Origin: Verrucomicrobiia bacterium
Lineage (GTDB): Bacteria > Verrucomicrobiota > Verrucomicrobiia > Verrucomicrobiales > Akkermansiaceae
Direction of reading: 5' to 3'
Assembly: GCA_030432565.1 (NCBI GenBank)
Contig: JAUIGV010000003.1
Coordinates: 222,171-286,170, forward strand
Length of the DNA: 64,000 bases
Positions 27,577-35,135 of the stretch are shown here, one piece after another. The notes beneath the pieces were generated by a model, which ran no database searches, was not told where the DNA came from, and saw only the letters and a list, made by a program, of their open reading frames with translations. A program made the position numbers and the translations under genes. Numbering within the stretch: position 1 is the stretch's first letter; each line of letters opens with the position of its first letter.

Positions 27577-28623
27577 ATGCTCTGGTATCGCATCACCGAT
27601 TTTCTCAAGACCCGCACCGGTCATCTGTTTCTCTTCGGCCTCGCGGTCGTGGCGCTCTTCCTGATGGCGACGAAATTCTTCAAGAAGAAGGAGAAAAGCC
27701 AAGAATTGGTGGCCAGTCAATTTCCCTACCTCTCTGAAGACGGGGAATGGGTTGCCGGGAAGGATTCCGCAGCAAGCCATTCTTCTTCAGCCGATCAATA
27801 CCAACACGCCATCCTCAACGATGACTACACACCCTTCACCCCGCCGGTCCCTGTCCGGAAGACGGTCCCGCCGCCCAAAACAGACCCGGAGCCCATTGAG
27901 GTGCCCGAAGAACGCGAAGTATTTGTCTCGCTCCCTCCTCTGATCAAGTATCAGGGAAAGGCAACTCGATCACAACCAGAAGATCGAGTGGAACGGCAGA
28001 CCGAACCCATCGAGGAGCCACCAGTTGCTCCCACGCCTCCGACCTTGAACTTGCGACCTGGAAGGCTGCTCTATGCCGAGTTGCGTGCCCCCTTGTCGTC
28101 TGAACTGACTGACGGAGTGGTGACGGCCCGTTTGACGCGTCCGCTTCTGCGCGCAGGGAAAATGATCGCGCCAAAAGGGGCCACGCTCATTGGGTCGATC
28201 CAGCAGACAGCCCAGGGACGACTCTTCTTGGCTCCTGACTGGCAGCTCCGGCGCGCCGATGGCGTGAATGTGCCCCTGCGAGGTGAGGCTCAGGAGTGTT
28301 CCATTGACCCCAAAACCGGGAAATACACCCTGAACGATGGCAGAGCTGGTCTCCCTGGTCTTTTGCCCCCACGCGGGAACCGCATCAATTCACTTTGGGC
28401 CAGGACTCTCCGCATCCTCACGGTGGTAGGGGGGCGCCTCGCCCAAGATCGCGTCAGGACCGCCGTTGGCGACTATGTGCCCGGCACGGCACGCAACGCA
28501 GTCCTCGAAGGCGTGGTTCAAATCGCTGGACAAGGGTGGCCTTCTTCGGTGAGTCGATCCCCGGAGGCAGCTCCGGTGATCATCGAAGCCGGACGGCGGT
28601 TTTATCTGAGCATCCTGCCCTGA
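27577..28623 (+). CDS. VirB10/TrbI-like protein
   Basis: A 348-residue protein: cytosolic N-terminus, one membrane helix at about residues 16-35 (HLFLFGLAVVALFLMATKFF), a Pro-rich periplasmic spacer (about 85-155) and a C-terminal beta-barrel domain with the typical RPLLRAGKMIAPKGATLIGS and LNDGRAGLPGLLP phrases. VirB10 spans both membranes and gates the channel. It is shorter than many relatives (380-450 residues). It is the last plus-strand gene of the transfer operon and converges with the coupling-protein gene 13 bp further on. Confidence 0.85.
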   Translation: MLWYRITDFLKTRTGHLFLFGLAVVALFLMATKFFKKKEKSQELVASQFPYLSEDGEWVAGKDSAASHSSSADQYQHAILNDDYTPFTPPVPVRKTVPPPKTDPEPIEVPEEREVFVSLPPLIKYQGKATRSQPEDRVERQTEPIEEPPVAPTPPTLNLRPGRLLYAELRAPLSSELTDGVVTARLTRPLLRAGKMIAPKGATLIGSIQQTAQGRLFLAPDWQLRRADGVNVPLRGEAQECSIDPKTGKYTLNDGRAGLPGLLPPRGNRINSLWARTLRILTVVGGRLAQDRVRTAVGDYVPGTARNAVLEGVVQIAGQGWPSSVSRSPEAAPVIIEAGRRFYLSILP

Positions 28624-28636
28624 AGCCCTCTATCGC

Positions 28637-30103
28637 TTACCGACGGAACCAGCGATAGACCCGACCCCGGCCGTCAACCGGGGCGATGGTCTTCCTCACA
28701 TGCCGCTTTGAGGGATGAACCACGACCGCCATGTGATCACCAAGTCGTTCCAGCTTGGTTGCCGGAATTTTGAACTCGTATTCCTGTCGACGAGAAATTG
28801 TCCGTGTGCCAAAGGCTTTCGAAGATACCGTGCGTTTCCACACTTTTCGTTTTCCGATAAACTCGGCACTCAGAGACGCTCCTGATGGATCGGCTGATCG
28901 AAAGATGAGGCGGGTGCGCATATTCAGCGATAAAACCTTTCGCTTCAGCTCCCGCACTTCCGGGTCGGCGGAAACCTCCGATTGCATCCCAGCCAGAATG
29001 CAGCCTCCAGCTTCCCGGATTCGGTCAATGGTGCTGTGATCGGCTAAGCCATCACTGGAAGCGGTAACCACTCCCTGAAATTCATCGGCCACCAGGATGA
29101 GCAAATTCTTCCTCTGCCGCTTATGGGCGGGAAGGTCAAAGCGACGCAGAAGATGAGTGTAAAGGAGCAGCTTCAGGTAGGTGTTGATCCACCGGCGCTC
29201 CGTCACAAAAGTCTGGGGCAAGGTGAGGCAGATGATCCCTCCGCGATCCAGGTCAGACAGCGAGAAGGTGTTGTCCCCATCACTGGAGAAGACGGCCGCG
29301 ATGTCCTCATCCTGGAGAAAGCCGAGGAAACTCACCACCGACCCGATGATTCCTTCGCTCTGCTCGTGCGCTTTTGCATTCAGAAAGTTGCCCTCGAAGT
29401 AGTCGATCACCTTTTGCTTCCGCGAACAGGGCGTGAGGGACTTGAGGCGAGTGACTGCCTTTTTCATTAGGGCCTTTGTGGTCAGCAGATCATAGGCTTT
29501 GGTGAGGGTAACTTTTTGCCCGAGAAGATCCAGAAGTTCAAAGGCGCGGGCCATCGCCAACTGCGCCATCGGGCGAAAGAACGCGTTCTGGGTTCCTTCG
29601 GTCAAGCTCGAAGCCAGGTCCACAATCATCTTGGCGTGGGTGGTCCATGGAACGGATCGATCACCGAGAAGATTGAATCGGTGAGGGGGCTTCCAGCTCG
29701 AGGATGCATCCGGAGGCCTGACCTGAAGGTGGATCAGATCGTTTTCCCGCCCGTGAGCGACGAGAAGCTCCTCAATGAACTCATGTTCGTTGCCTTTGAC
29801 TCCCAAGACCAAGCCACCCCAATCCGGGATGTTCCGGGTCAATTGGACCAGAATCGGGTGAAACCCGGAGGTCGTCTTGCCGCAACCGGTGTCCCCGGTA
29901 ATCAAAATGTGTCGGCATAGCTCTTGCCGGGTCCACGTGAGCGAACCAATTCGGAGAATGGGGTGCCTCTTCTTGAGAAGAAGAGTCGTCAATCCGGTCA
30001 GACTCGCACCTCCCAGACTTGCCCAGTTCCATGGGTGGGGCAGATGCAGCCCTACCCCTGTGCCCAAGGCCAGAATGCCGCCCGCTTTTACCAGCCGATC
30101 CAT
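28637..30103 (-). CDS. virD4: VirD4/TraG-type coupling protein
   Basis: A 488-residue ATPase that brings the relaxase-DNA complex to the channel. Two hydrophobic segments lie at the N-terminus (GGILALGTGVGLHL and LGGASLTGLTTLLL), Walker A is ITGDTGCGKTTS (about 68-79), and Walker B LLILVADEFQG. It is shorter than classical VirD4 (600-700 residues), like minimal TraD/TraG proteins. It is the third gene of a minus-strand run with a membrane-anchored partner (overlap 16 bp) and a ParA-like ATPase, convergent with the VirB-like operon. This suggests coupling and partition are controlled together and separately from the channel. Confidence 0.88.
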   Translation of the reverse strand: MDRLVKAGGILALGTGVGLHLPHPWNWASLGGASLTGLTTLLLKKRHPILRIGSLTWTRQELCRHILITGDTGCGKTTSGFHPILVQLTRNIPDWGGLVLGVKGNEHEFIEELLVAHGRENDLIHLQVRPPDASSSWKPPHRFNLLGDRSVPWTTHAKMIVDLASSLTEGTQNAFFRPMAQLAMARAFELLDLLGQKVTLTKAYDLLTTKALMKKAVTRLKSLTPCSRKQKVIDYFEGNFLNAKAHEQSEGIIGSVVSFLGFLQDEDIAAVFSSDGDNTFSLSDLDRGGIICLTLPQTFVTERRWINTYLKLLLYTHLLRRFDLPAHKRQRKNLLILVADEFQGVVTASSDGLADHSTIDRIREAGGCILAGMQSEVSADPEVRELKRKVLSLNMRTRLIFRSADPSGASLSAEFIGKRKVWKRTVSSKAFGTRTISRRQEYEFKIPATKLERLGDHMAVVVHPSKRHVRKTIAPVDGRGRVYRWFRR

Positions 30104-30549
30104 CCATTCAGATCATTGGAAAAGAGCCCTACAATCAGGCCCAAGGCGAAGGCAAGAAAGCACCAGGGCCAGGAATGCGAGCTGGCCCTTTCTCCGGAGT
30201 GCGGCTGCCTTGACAGGGTGTTCTTGAGTGCCAATTCATGGGACTCCAGCCGCTGGCTGATCTTCTTGAGGTCGTCGTAACTGGGAATGCTCTCGACGAC
30301 GGCCTCACGGACCTTTGCGGCAACACTCTGACAAGTCTCCGCGACCGGGTTCGCTCCTTCCAGAGCGACTTTCACCTGCTTGGGAACTTCTTTCCAGAGC
30401 AAGGTCATGAATCCAATCGCCTCCAGAATCTGAAGGTATTCGTCGTCCTCCGGCACCGACTCAAACCGGGCGCATAGCCCGAGAAAACGCTCCCGGCGTC
30501 CCGCCGGGAGGAGCGAAGCCACGGATTGGAGAGTGTCAGTCGAGGCCAT
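30088..30549 (-). CDS. Tail-anchored helical protein between ParA and coupling protein
   Basis: A 153-residue protein: about 115 residues of helical, charged sequence with coiled-coil character (KKISQRLESHELALKNTLSR) and one C-terminal membrane helix (WPWCFLAFALGLIVGLFSND). Its ATG overlaps the ParA-like stop by one base and its end overlaps the coupling-protein start by 16 bp. The arrangement suggests it anchors ParA or the coupling protein at the membrane. The family is not recognised; the role is inferred from context. Confidence 0.7.
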   Translation of the reverse strand: MASTDTLQSVASLLPAGRRERFLGLCARFESVPEDDEYLQILEAIGFMTLLWKEVPKQVKVALEGANPVAETCQSVAAKVREAVVESIPSYDDLKKISQRLESHELALKNTLSRQPHSGERASSHSWPWCFLAFALGLIVGLFSNDLNGWIGW

Positions 30550-31283
30550 TATGGGAAAGGTGGAAGAAGGATCTTGGAAGCCGCCTCAAACCCCTCGAAC
30601 ATCTGCCGCTGATAGCGTCTGGCTCGAATGAGGTTCTTCATCTGCCGGAAGTAGGGCGTGTCAATCTCCCCGTCAATGACCTGCTGCAGCGTTCCTGACT
30701 GATTGCGTAGCTCTGCCTGGAACTCCTGAATCCGCGACCCCATCACCATGAGCGAGGGATTGAGAGCCGATTTGAATTTCTCAACGGCCGGCTCAGCATG
30801 CCAGTAGTCGAAGGCAGAATTGGGCTCCCGCATTTCATTGAGCACGATCAGGTATTCCACGCGAGCCTGCAGCTTGCTGCCCCACTTGAGAACCGACTGC
30901 ACCGCGCCCGCCTCGTTGGTGGTCACCCCGACGGAGGTGAACCGAATGCCCATTTCGGTGGCATCTTCGAAGGCTTCATCGAACCAACGGTAGGTCGCCT
31001 CACCAGCACCAGCTCCCAGATCTGCAATCACCAGACCATCCTTCGAGGCATCGCAGACATCGAAGAACTCATCCAGGGTCCCTTCCCGGTGAACATCGAG
31101 CTTGGCCGCCTCGGCAAAGAAGTTCTGCAGGCCGCTCTTGTTGGTGTTCTCGACATCGAAGTCGAGCAGGGCGGGGGAGAGGTCCTGTTGGCGATACCAG
31201 GAAACGAGAGAAAGGCAGACTTCAGTCTTGGCGACTCCGCCTTTGCCTCCTTGGGTGAAGATGACGCGTGTGGATGTGGACAT
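30549..31283 (-). CDS. ParA/MinD-like ATPase of the transfer region
   Basis: A 244-residue P-loop ATPase. The deviant Walker A reads FTQGGKGGVAKTEVCLSL near the N-terminus (residues 8-19 from this start), LLDFDVENTNKSG is the A' motif, and LVIADLGAGAGE the Walker B region. The ATG at 31283 puts the P-loop at the normal distance from the N-terminus; an ATG at 31313 would add ten residues and run through an inverted repeat. ParA-like proteins next to coupling proteins can position the conjugation machine or help maintain the excised element. No ParB gene is adjacent. Confidence 0.82.
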   Translation of the reverse strand: MSTSTRVIFTQGGKGGVAKTEVCLSLVSWYRQQDLSPALLDFDVENTNKSGLQNFFAEAAKLDVHREGTLDEFFDVCDASKDGLVIADLGAGAGEATYRWFDEAFEDATEMGIRFTSVGVTTNEAGAVQSVLKWGSKLQARVEYLIVLNEMREPNSAFDYWHAEPAVEKFKSALNPSLMVMGSRIQEFQAELRNQSGTLQQVIDGEIDTPYFRQMKNLIRARRYQRQMFEGFEAASKILLPPFP

Positions 31284-31288
31284 GGGAT

Positions 31289-31311
31289 GGGGGAAGTCTT
31301 TGACTTCTCCC
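31289..31311. promoter_or_regulatory. Inverted repeat at the ParA-like gene start
   Basis: GGGGGAAGTC and GACTTCTCCC form a 10-bp stem with one mismatch around TTT. It lies just upstream of the preferred ParA start on the minus strand, so it may be an operator for autoregulation or a hairpin that limits translation. Confidence 0.45.
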
Positions 31312-31405
31312 ATGAGAGCGGGATCGTAGGTGAGACGGAGCAGAAATTTTCAGACCTCGCTGGGAAGACATTGGCAATGCTTGGCTTCTCGAGACACGCG
31401 ACATG

Positions 31406-31476
31406 GCTCTTTAAAGAGCAAGACGGCCGAAGAATTCTCCCGGCCTATTTCAACGCCGCAAGAACTGTGCTACAAA
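31406..31476 (+). promoter_or_regulatory. 14-bp palindrome and likely promoter of the DUF3768 gene
   Basis: GCTCTTTAAAGAGC (31406-31419) is a perfect palindrome in the divergent region between the ParA-like and DUF3768 genes. Further down, TGCTACAAA (31468-31476) resembles an extended -10 element 24 bp before the ribosome site. Together they look like a regulated promoter; the binder is unknown. Confidence 0.4.
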
Positions 31477-31506
31477 TGATGGGGACTTGGGACAAGGAGG
31501 ATGGGT

Positions 31507-31851
31507 ATGGACCAAAACGATGAGGTGGTCGCGAGAATTCGAGAACTCAATGATGAATTCCGGCGCAGCATGAATCCAGGTTTGGGAAGGGTGGTCGTGA
31601 CCCAAGGTGTCGCCTCGCTATCCGAGCTTTACCGCATCGCCGCGATTCAGAAGGTCAGGTTCTTCGAGGATTTCACCGAAGCTAATGATCCTCACGGCGA
31701 GCACGATTTCGGAGCGTTCTCCGTCGGGGAAGAGAAGCTCTTTTTCAAGATCGACTACTACGACCGTGACATGGAGGCGGGCAGTGAAGATCCCGCCGAT
31801 CCAGAGAAAACAATGCGGGTTCTCACCTTGATGCGGTCCTGCGAATACTGA
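31507..31851 (+). CDS. DUF3768 family protein
   Basis: A 114-residue protein (MDQNDEVVARIRELNDEFRR). HDFGAFSVGEEKLFFKIDYY followed by DPADPEKTMRVLTLMRSCEY is the characteristic DUF3768 pattern. The family is frequent on conjugative plasmids and ICEs and has no known function. The start at ATG 31507 is chosen because AGGAGG ends 6 nt before it; the ATG at 31501 touches the ribosome site. Single small gene, divergent from the ParA-like operon. Confidence 0.88.
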   Translation: MDQNDEVVARIRELNDEFRRSMNPGLGRVVVTQGVASLSELYRIAAIQKVRFFEDFTEANDPHGEHDFGAFSVGEEKLFFKIDYYDRDMEAGSEDPADPEKTMRVLTLMRSCEY

Positions 31852-31946
31852 CCTTGCGTTCCGCAACTCGATGAGGGGGATTGAGCTGCAGCTCCTGAAT
31901 GGGTTACAATGATCGGAGGATTCGGTCGCTAACGAGGAGGTGTGAC

Positions 31947-32429
31947 TTGGGAATTTCTGAATGGATTGCAGTCGTTTCGGTGGTTCTCGCATTCGCTTCC
32001 TTTGCCGTTCAACTGGCGATTACCCGGAGGCAGGCCCGGGCCGAGGCCCTCATCAAGGTCTGCGAAAGCAACCGGGAACTCCTGACCCTGGGAATCAGCC
32101 AACCAAGGCTCCTCACCTTAATCGGTGGCGACGACGAAGAGACCGAGATTCGACGCCGGTATTGCCAACTTTGGCTCAACCAGGTCGAGTTGATGTTTCG
32201 GCTCCACCGCCCCCTGTCCTTTTCATCGGAGCATTGGCAAGGAACTCTCCGCGACATACGGGGCTTCATGCAGATCCCCGTCATGAAAGCGCACTGGGAA
32301 AGCAATCAACAGCACTACAGCGATGACTTCCAACGTTTCGTCAAAGCCGAAGTGTATCCGGAAAGCGGAGCCCCGGTTGCCGGGGCCCCGCCTGAGGCAA
32401 TCGAACCAGATCAGGCGTCAACAACCTGA
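31947..32429 (+). CDS. Small membrane-anchored protein with TTG start
   Basis: A 160-residue protein starting at TTG 31947 (read MGISEWIAVVSVVLAFASFA). The start is fixed by AGGAGG at 31935-31940, 6 nt upstream; the longer frame from 31899 has no ribosome site. One N-terminal membrane helix is followed by a cytosolic helical domain of about 130 residues. Membrane-anchored proteins of this size beginning ISEWIAVVS occur as lone genes in many bacteria, without known function. The 3' end overlaps a convergent small gene by 19 bp. Confidence 0.72.
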   Translation: MGISEWIAVVSVVLAFASFAVQLAITRRQARAEALIKVCESNRELLTLGISQPRLLTLIGGDDEETEIRRRYCQLWLNQVELMFRLHRPLSFSSEHWQGTLRDIRGFMQIPVMKAHWESNQQHYSDDFQRFVKAEVYPESGAPVAGAPPEAIEPDQASTT

Positions 32430-32635
32430 GCTGCAATCTTTTTCAAGGTCGCCAGCGGGATTCTCACAAATCCTTCGCCATTTGGCGCGGAAAGGCACTC
32501 GCTCGCTTCCTGCCCGGGAAGATACCCCTGGACGTAGGCATCCTCTCCGTCAGTCAGAATGGCTGCAGGGCAGCCACTCCCGTTGCACAGCTCGCTTTGT
32601 GGGCCGTTTTCTCCGAATATTCTCTGTATGGTCAT
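32411..32635 (-). CDS. Small conserved-type hypothetical protein
   Basis: About 74 residues starting at ATG 32635 (MTIQRIFGENGPQSELCNGS). It contains a short CNGSGCPA cysteine pair, then DGEDAYVQGYLPGQEASECL, and looks like a compact beta-rich domain. The longer frame to 32725 would run through the 24-bp palindrome and is rejected. Similar short proteins are, from memory, scattered in actinobacteria and others; no function is known. It lies immediately outside the palindrome at 32680 and reads away from it. Confidence 0.65.
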   Translation of the reverse strand: MTIQRIFGENGPQSELCNGSGCPAAILTDGEDAYVQGYLPGQEASECLSAPNGEGFVRIPLATLKKIAAQVVDA

Positions 32636-32679
32636 GGTTTTCAGTGGGTTAGTGACAAAGCCGCCGAATCGCGGTAAAA

Positions 32680-32703
32680 TGAACAGAATACGCATTCTGT
32701 TCA
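32680..32703. repeat. Left 24-bp palindromic boundary site
   Basis: Arms TGAACAGAAT and ATTCTGTTCA are perfect inverted copies around the centre ACGC. The only other copy in the window, at 41673-41696, has centre GCGT and is therefore the exact reverse complement over all 24 bp. It ends 3 bp before the ATG of a small tyrosine recombinase. It may be a recombination site, an operator of that gene, or both. Confidence 0.75.
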
Positions 32704-32706
32704 CCC

Positions 32707-33264
32707 ATGGGTCTGGAGGGGGCATTGTTCGATGAGTCCGGGAACCGCAAGTATCTCAATGCCAACGAGCGACAGCGCTTCTGCTGGGAGATCAACAATG
32801 TCGACGATCCTTTGCGAAGGGCTTTCCTGCTCACGCTTTTTTACACCGGTGCCAGGATCTCGGAGGTGCTTGCCTTGCAGTGGACAAACCTCGACGCGGA
32901 GGAGAAGCTGATTGTCCTCCGGACGCTCAAGCAACGTGGTCCCACTCGTATCCGGGCTGTGCCGGTTCCCTCTGAGTTATTTGAGTGGCTCCGGGAACCG
33001 GCGAATCCTGAAGGGCGAATATGGAGTTTCTGCAGGACGACAGGATGGAAAATCGTGAAGGATTGCATGAGCAATGCCCAGATAGAGGGAATCCGAGCTT
33101 GCCCAAAAGGATTGCGGCATGGATTTGCCGTCGCGTGCATCCATGCTGGGATTCCAGTTTCTACCGTGAAAAAGTGGATGGGGCATGCGCGCTTGGAATC
33201 GACCACTGTTTATTTGGACCTTGTCGGAGACGATGAGAGAGAACTGGCAAGTCGCCTTTGGTAG
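32707..33264 (+). CDS. Minimal tyrosine recombinase
   Basis: A 185-residue protein that is only the catalytic domain of a tyrosine recombinase. Arg I is in YTGARISEVLAL, the Lys region in LKQRGPTRIRAVPV, His/Arg II in PKGLRHGFAVACIHAG, His III in KKWMGHARL and the nucleophile in ESTTVYLDLVGD, so all active-site residues are present. The core-binding N-terminal domain of normal integrases (300-400 residues) is missing, as in some small XerA/fimbrial-type or invertase-like enzymes. The ATG follows the 24-bp palindrome with 3 bp between and no ribosome site, which suggests that the palindrome regulates it or is its substrate. Confidence 0.85.
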   Translation: MGLEGALFDESGNRKYLNANERQRFCWEINNVDDPLRRAFLLTLFYTGARISEVLALQWTNLDAEEKLIVLRTLKQRGPTRIRAVPVPSELFEWLREPANPEGRIWSFCRTTGWKIVKDCMSNAQIEGIRACPKGLRHGFAVACIHAGIPVSTVKKWMGHARLESTTVYLDLVGDDERELASRLW

Positions 33265-33278
33265 CCAATGCAAAAGGG

Positions 33279-35135
33279 TTAAGACGCTGATGAATGGTCT
33301 TCAGCATTCGGCCCTTGAGTTTTGCCGACTCCGGCGGCCATGAGTAGTTCTTCTATCCAGCTGACAGACTTCCCTCTGGAATGACAGAGTGTGAAGAATG
33401 CTCGTTGCTTCGCCCTCGTGAACGCGACGAAAAACGCGCGGAGTTCCTCTGGTCGATTTGCAGTCAGGCTCCACCACGTCTGGTCATCCAAACCGTGGAA
33501 GACGACAGTGTGAAACTCCAATCCTTTGCTTTTGTGGATTGTCATAAGGGGAAGTTGGCCAACGCCTTCAAACTGATCCAACACCTGCGACCACTCTGTG
33601 GAGTCCACGACGCTCTCACGGAGCAGTTCCTTCACTCCATCACTGACCCTATCAAGATCCTGCTCACGTCGATAGCTAGGAGACGCATTTCTCAAGACCT
33701 CTCGGGACAAGAAGGTAAGGACCATCTCATACATTGCCGCGACAGCCTCTTCGGTAGGAGGCGCCGCCTGCATTTGCGCTCGGAGAGATCTCACGAATGT
33801 CTGCAGGCGAGATTGCAGGCGTTCCTGAGCCTGCTCGTCGTCCTCAGAAACACCATGTAGACGCAGAAGGGCATCGAATGCAGCACTCCACGATCCGGGA
33901 TCATTGTTCGAGGCCCCTAATCTCAAGAGTGGAACCACGATCTGAGTCAGTGCCTCTTCAAGGACATCTTGCACGGCAATCTCTCCCACCATTCGAGCTA
34001 CATTCCTGATCTTGACTTCCCGCTTGAGGAAATGCTTGGCTAACTGCTCCTCGGCAATATCCGCTCGGTTTCTAACTAAAATGACGCAATCCTGTGGAGA
34101 AAGCCCCCGCTCGATCTCCCGGGCAAACCATGCTGCCAGCCCAGATGCTTCGACGACCGGGTTTGGAAACATCCAGACTGCTGATACTTCCCCGTCAACG
34201 GTAAGCTCGGACTGGGCATTGGGAGATTTCGTTGTCGGATCGATCTTTTGAGCAATCGCATGCTGGATCTCAACTAGTCCCGCGTGGGATCGCCAATTTG
34301 AAAGCAGTTCTACAGTCCTCGCCTCGAGCCTCGCTTCAAACTCAGAAAACGAATCATCCATCGCGCCAGCCCATCCCATGATGCACTGCTTTCTATCTCC
34401 TACAGCGGTAAACACGGCACCACTTCCTTGAAATGCGGTATCAAGAAGATCGAATTGCGGATAGGTCGTGTCCTGAAATTCGTCGAGGAACACGTGGGAG
34501 AAGGTGCCTCTCAACGCGCGCCGAATGTAGTGGTTTTCACGAATGACCCACTCGACTAGCCGGTTGATCATCGGAAAGGTCAAAATCGCCTCATCATAGT
34601 CATTGAACTGGCTTTTCCAGTAGGCGCGAACAGCCTCTCCGCATCCATTGTCTAGGGGGAGTGGCGTCCTAGCAACTTGGTCCAACAACTGACCTGCATT
34701 CAAGCCGTGAAAACCGCGATTCGTGAGGAACTCTCCGATATCCCGGAAGTTGGGAAATCCGATTCTGTAACCACGAGGAGGAGTGAAGGGTGCCGGAATG
34801 GCCAATCGAAACCGATCAATAAAGCCCTTCGTGAAACCGTCAAAAGTGATCGAGGTGAACCTACGGGCCTGCTCCGGACATCTGGCCTCCAACCGTCTCT
34901 CAAGATTTGACGCGGCATCTCGTTTGAAGCTAATCGCGAGAATTCGCTGGGGTTCGGCACAAAGTCCCGTCTGAAGCAGATACGCAGCCTTTTGGGCGAG
35001 GAACTCCGTTTTTCCGGCTCCGGCACCTGCGGTAACACAAACCGACCGGGAAACCTCTCGAAGAGCTTCCCAAGCATTTTCCTCAAGACCATCGATGCCC
35101 TGGGTTCTCCAGTCCTCTGGTTTTACGAGGCTCAT
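33279..35135 (-). CDS. gajB: UvrD-like helicase, GajB-type
   Basis: A 618-residue superfamily 1 helicase. Motif I is AGAGAGKTE (about 36-44), motif Ia AISFKRDAASNLE, motif II FLDEFQDT, motif III VGDRKQCIMGWAGA, motif V LMTIHKSKGLEFHT and motif VI VAFTRAKQR. It begins directly after the stop of the OLD-family gene with no space, in the order gajA-gajB. In Gabija, GajB is thought to sense nucleotide depletion or DNA ends and activate GajA. It is somewhat longer than the typical GajB of about 500 residues. A solo UvrD-type helicase is the alternative, but the neighbour argues against that. Confidence 0.85.
   Translation of the reverse strand: MSLVKPEDWRTQGIDGLEENAWEALREVSRSVCVTAGAGAGKTEFLAQKAAYLLQTGLCAEPQRILAISFKRDAASNLERRLEARCPEQARRFTSITFDGFTKGFIDRFRLAIPAPFTPPRGYRIGFPNFRDIGEFLTNRGFHGLNAGQLLDQVARTPLPLDNGCGEAVRAYWKSQFNDYDEAILTFPMINRLVEWVIRENHYIRRALRGTFSHVFLDEFQDTTYPQFDLLDTAFQGSGAVFTAVGDRKQCIMGWAGAMDDSFSEFEARLEARTVELLSNWRSHAGLVEIQHAIAQKIDPTTKSPNAQSELTVDGEVSAVWMFPNPVVEASGLAAWFAREIERGLSPQDCVILVRNRADIAEEQLAKHFLKREVKIRNVARMVGEIAVQDVLEEALTQIVVPLLRLGASNNDPGSWSAAFDALLRLHGVSEDDEQAQERLQSRLQTFVRSLRAQMQAAPPTEEAVAAMYEMVLTFLSREVLRNASPSYRREQDLDRVSDGVKELLRESVVDSTEWSQVLDQFEGVGQLPLMTIHKSKGLEFHTVVFHGLDDQTWWSLTANRPEELRAFFVAFTRAKQRAFFTLCHSRGKSVSWIEELLMAAGVGKTQGPNAEDHSSAS

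Noticed and set aside
32680..32703. The palindrome as a LexA-type SOS box
   Set aside because: Known boxes have GTTC/GAAC-type half-sites in other order or spacing; here GAACA...TGTTC face outward with a 14-bp core, and the second copy is not at a promoter.
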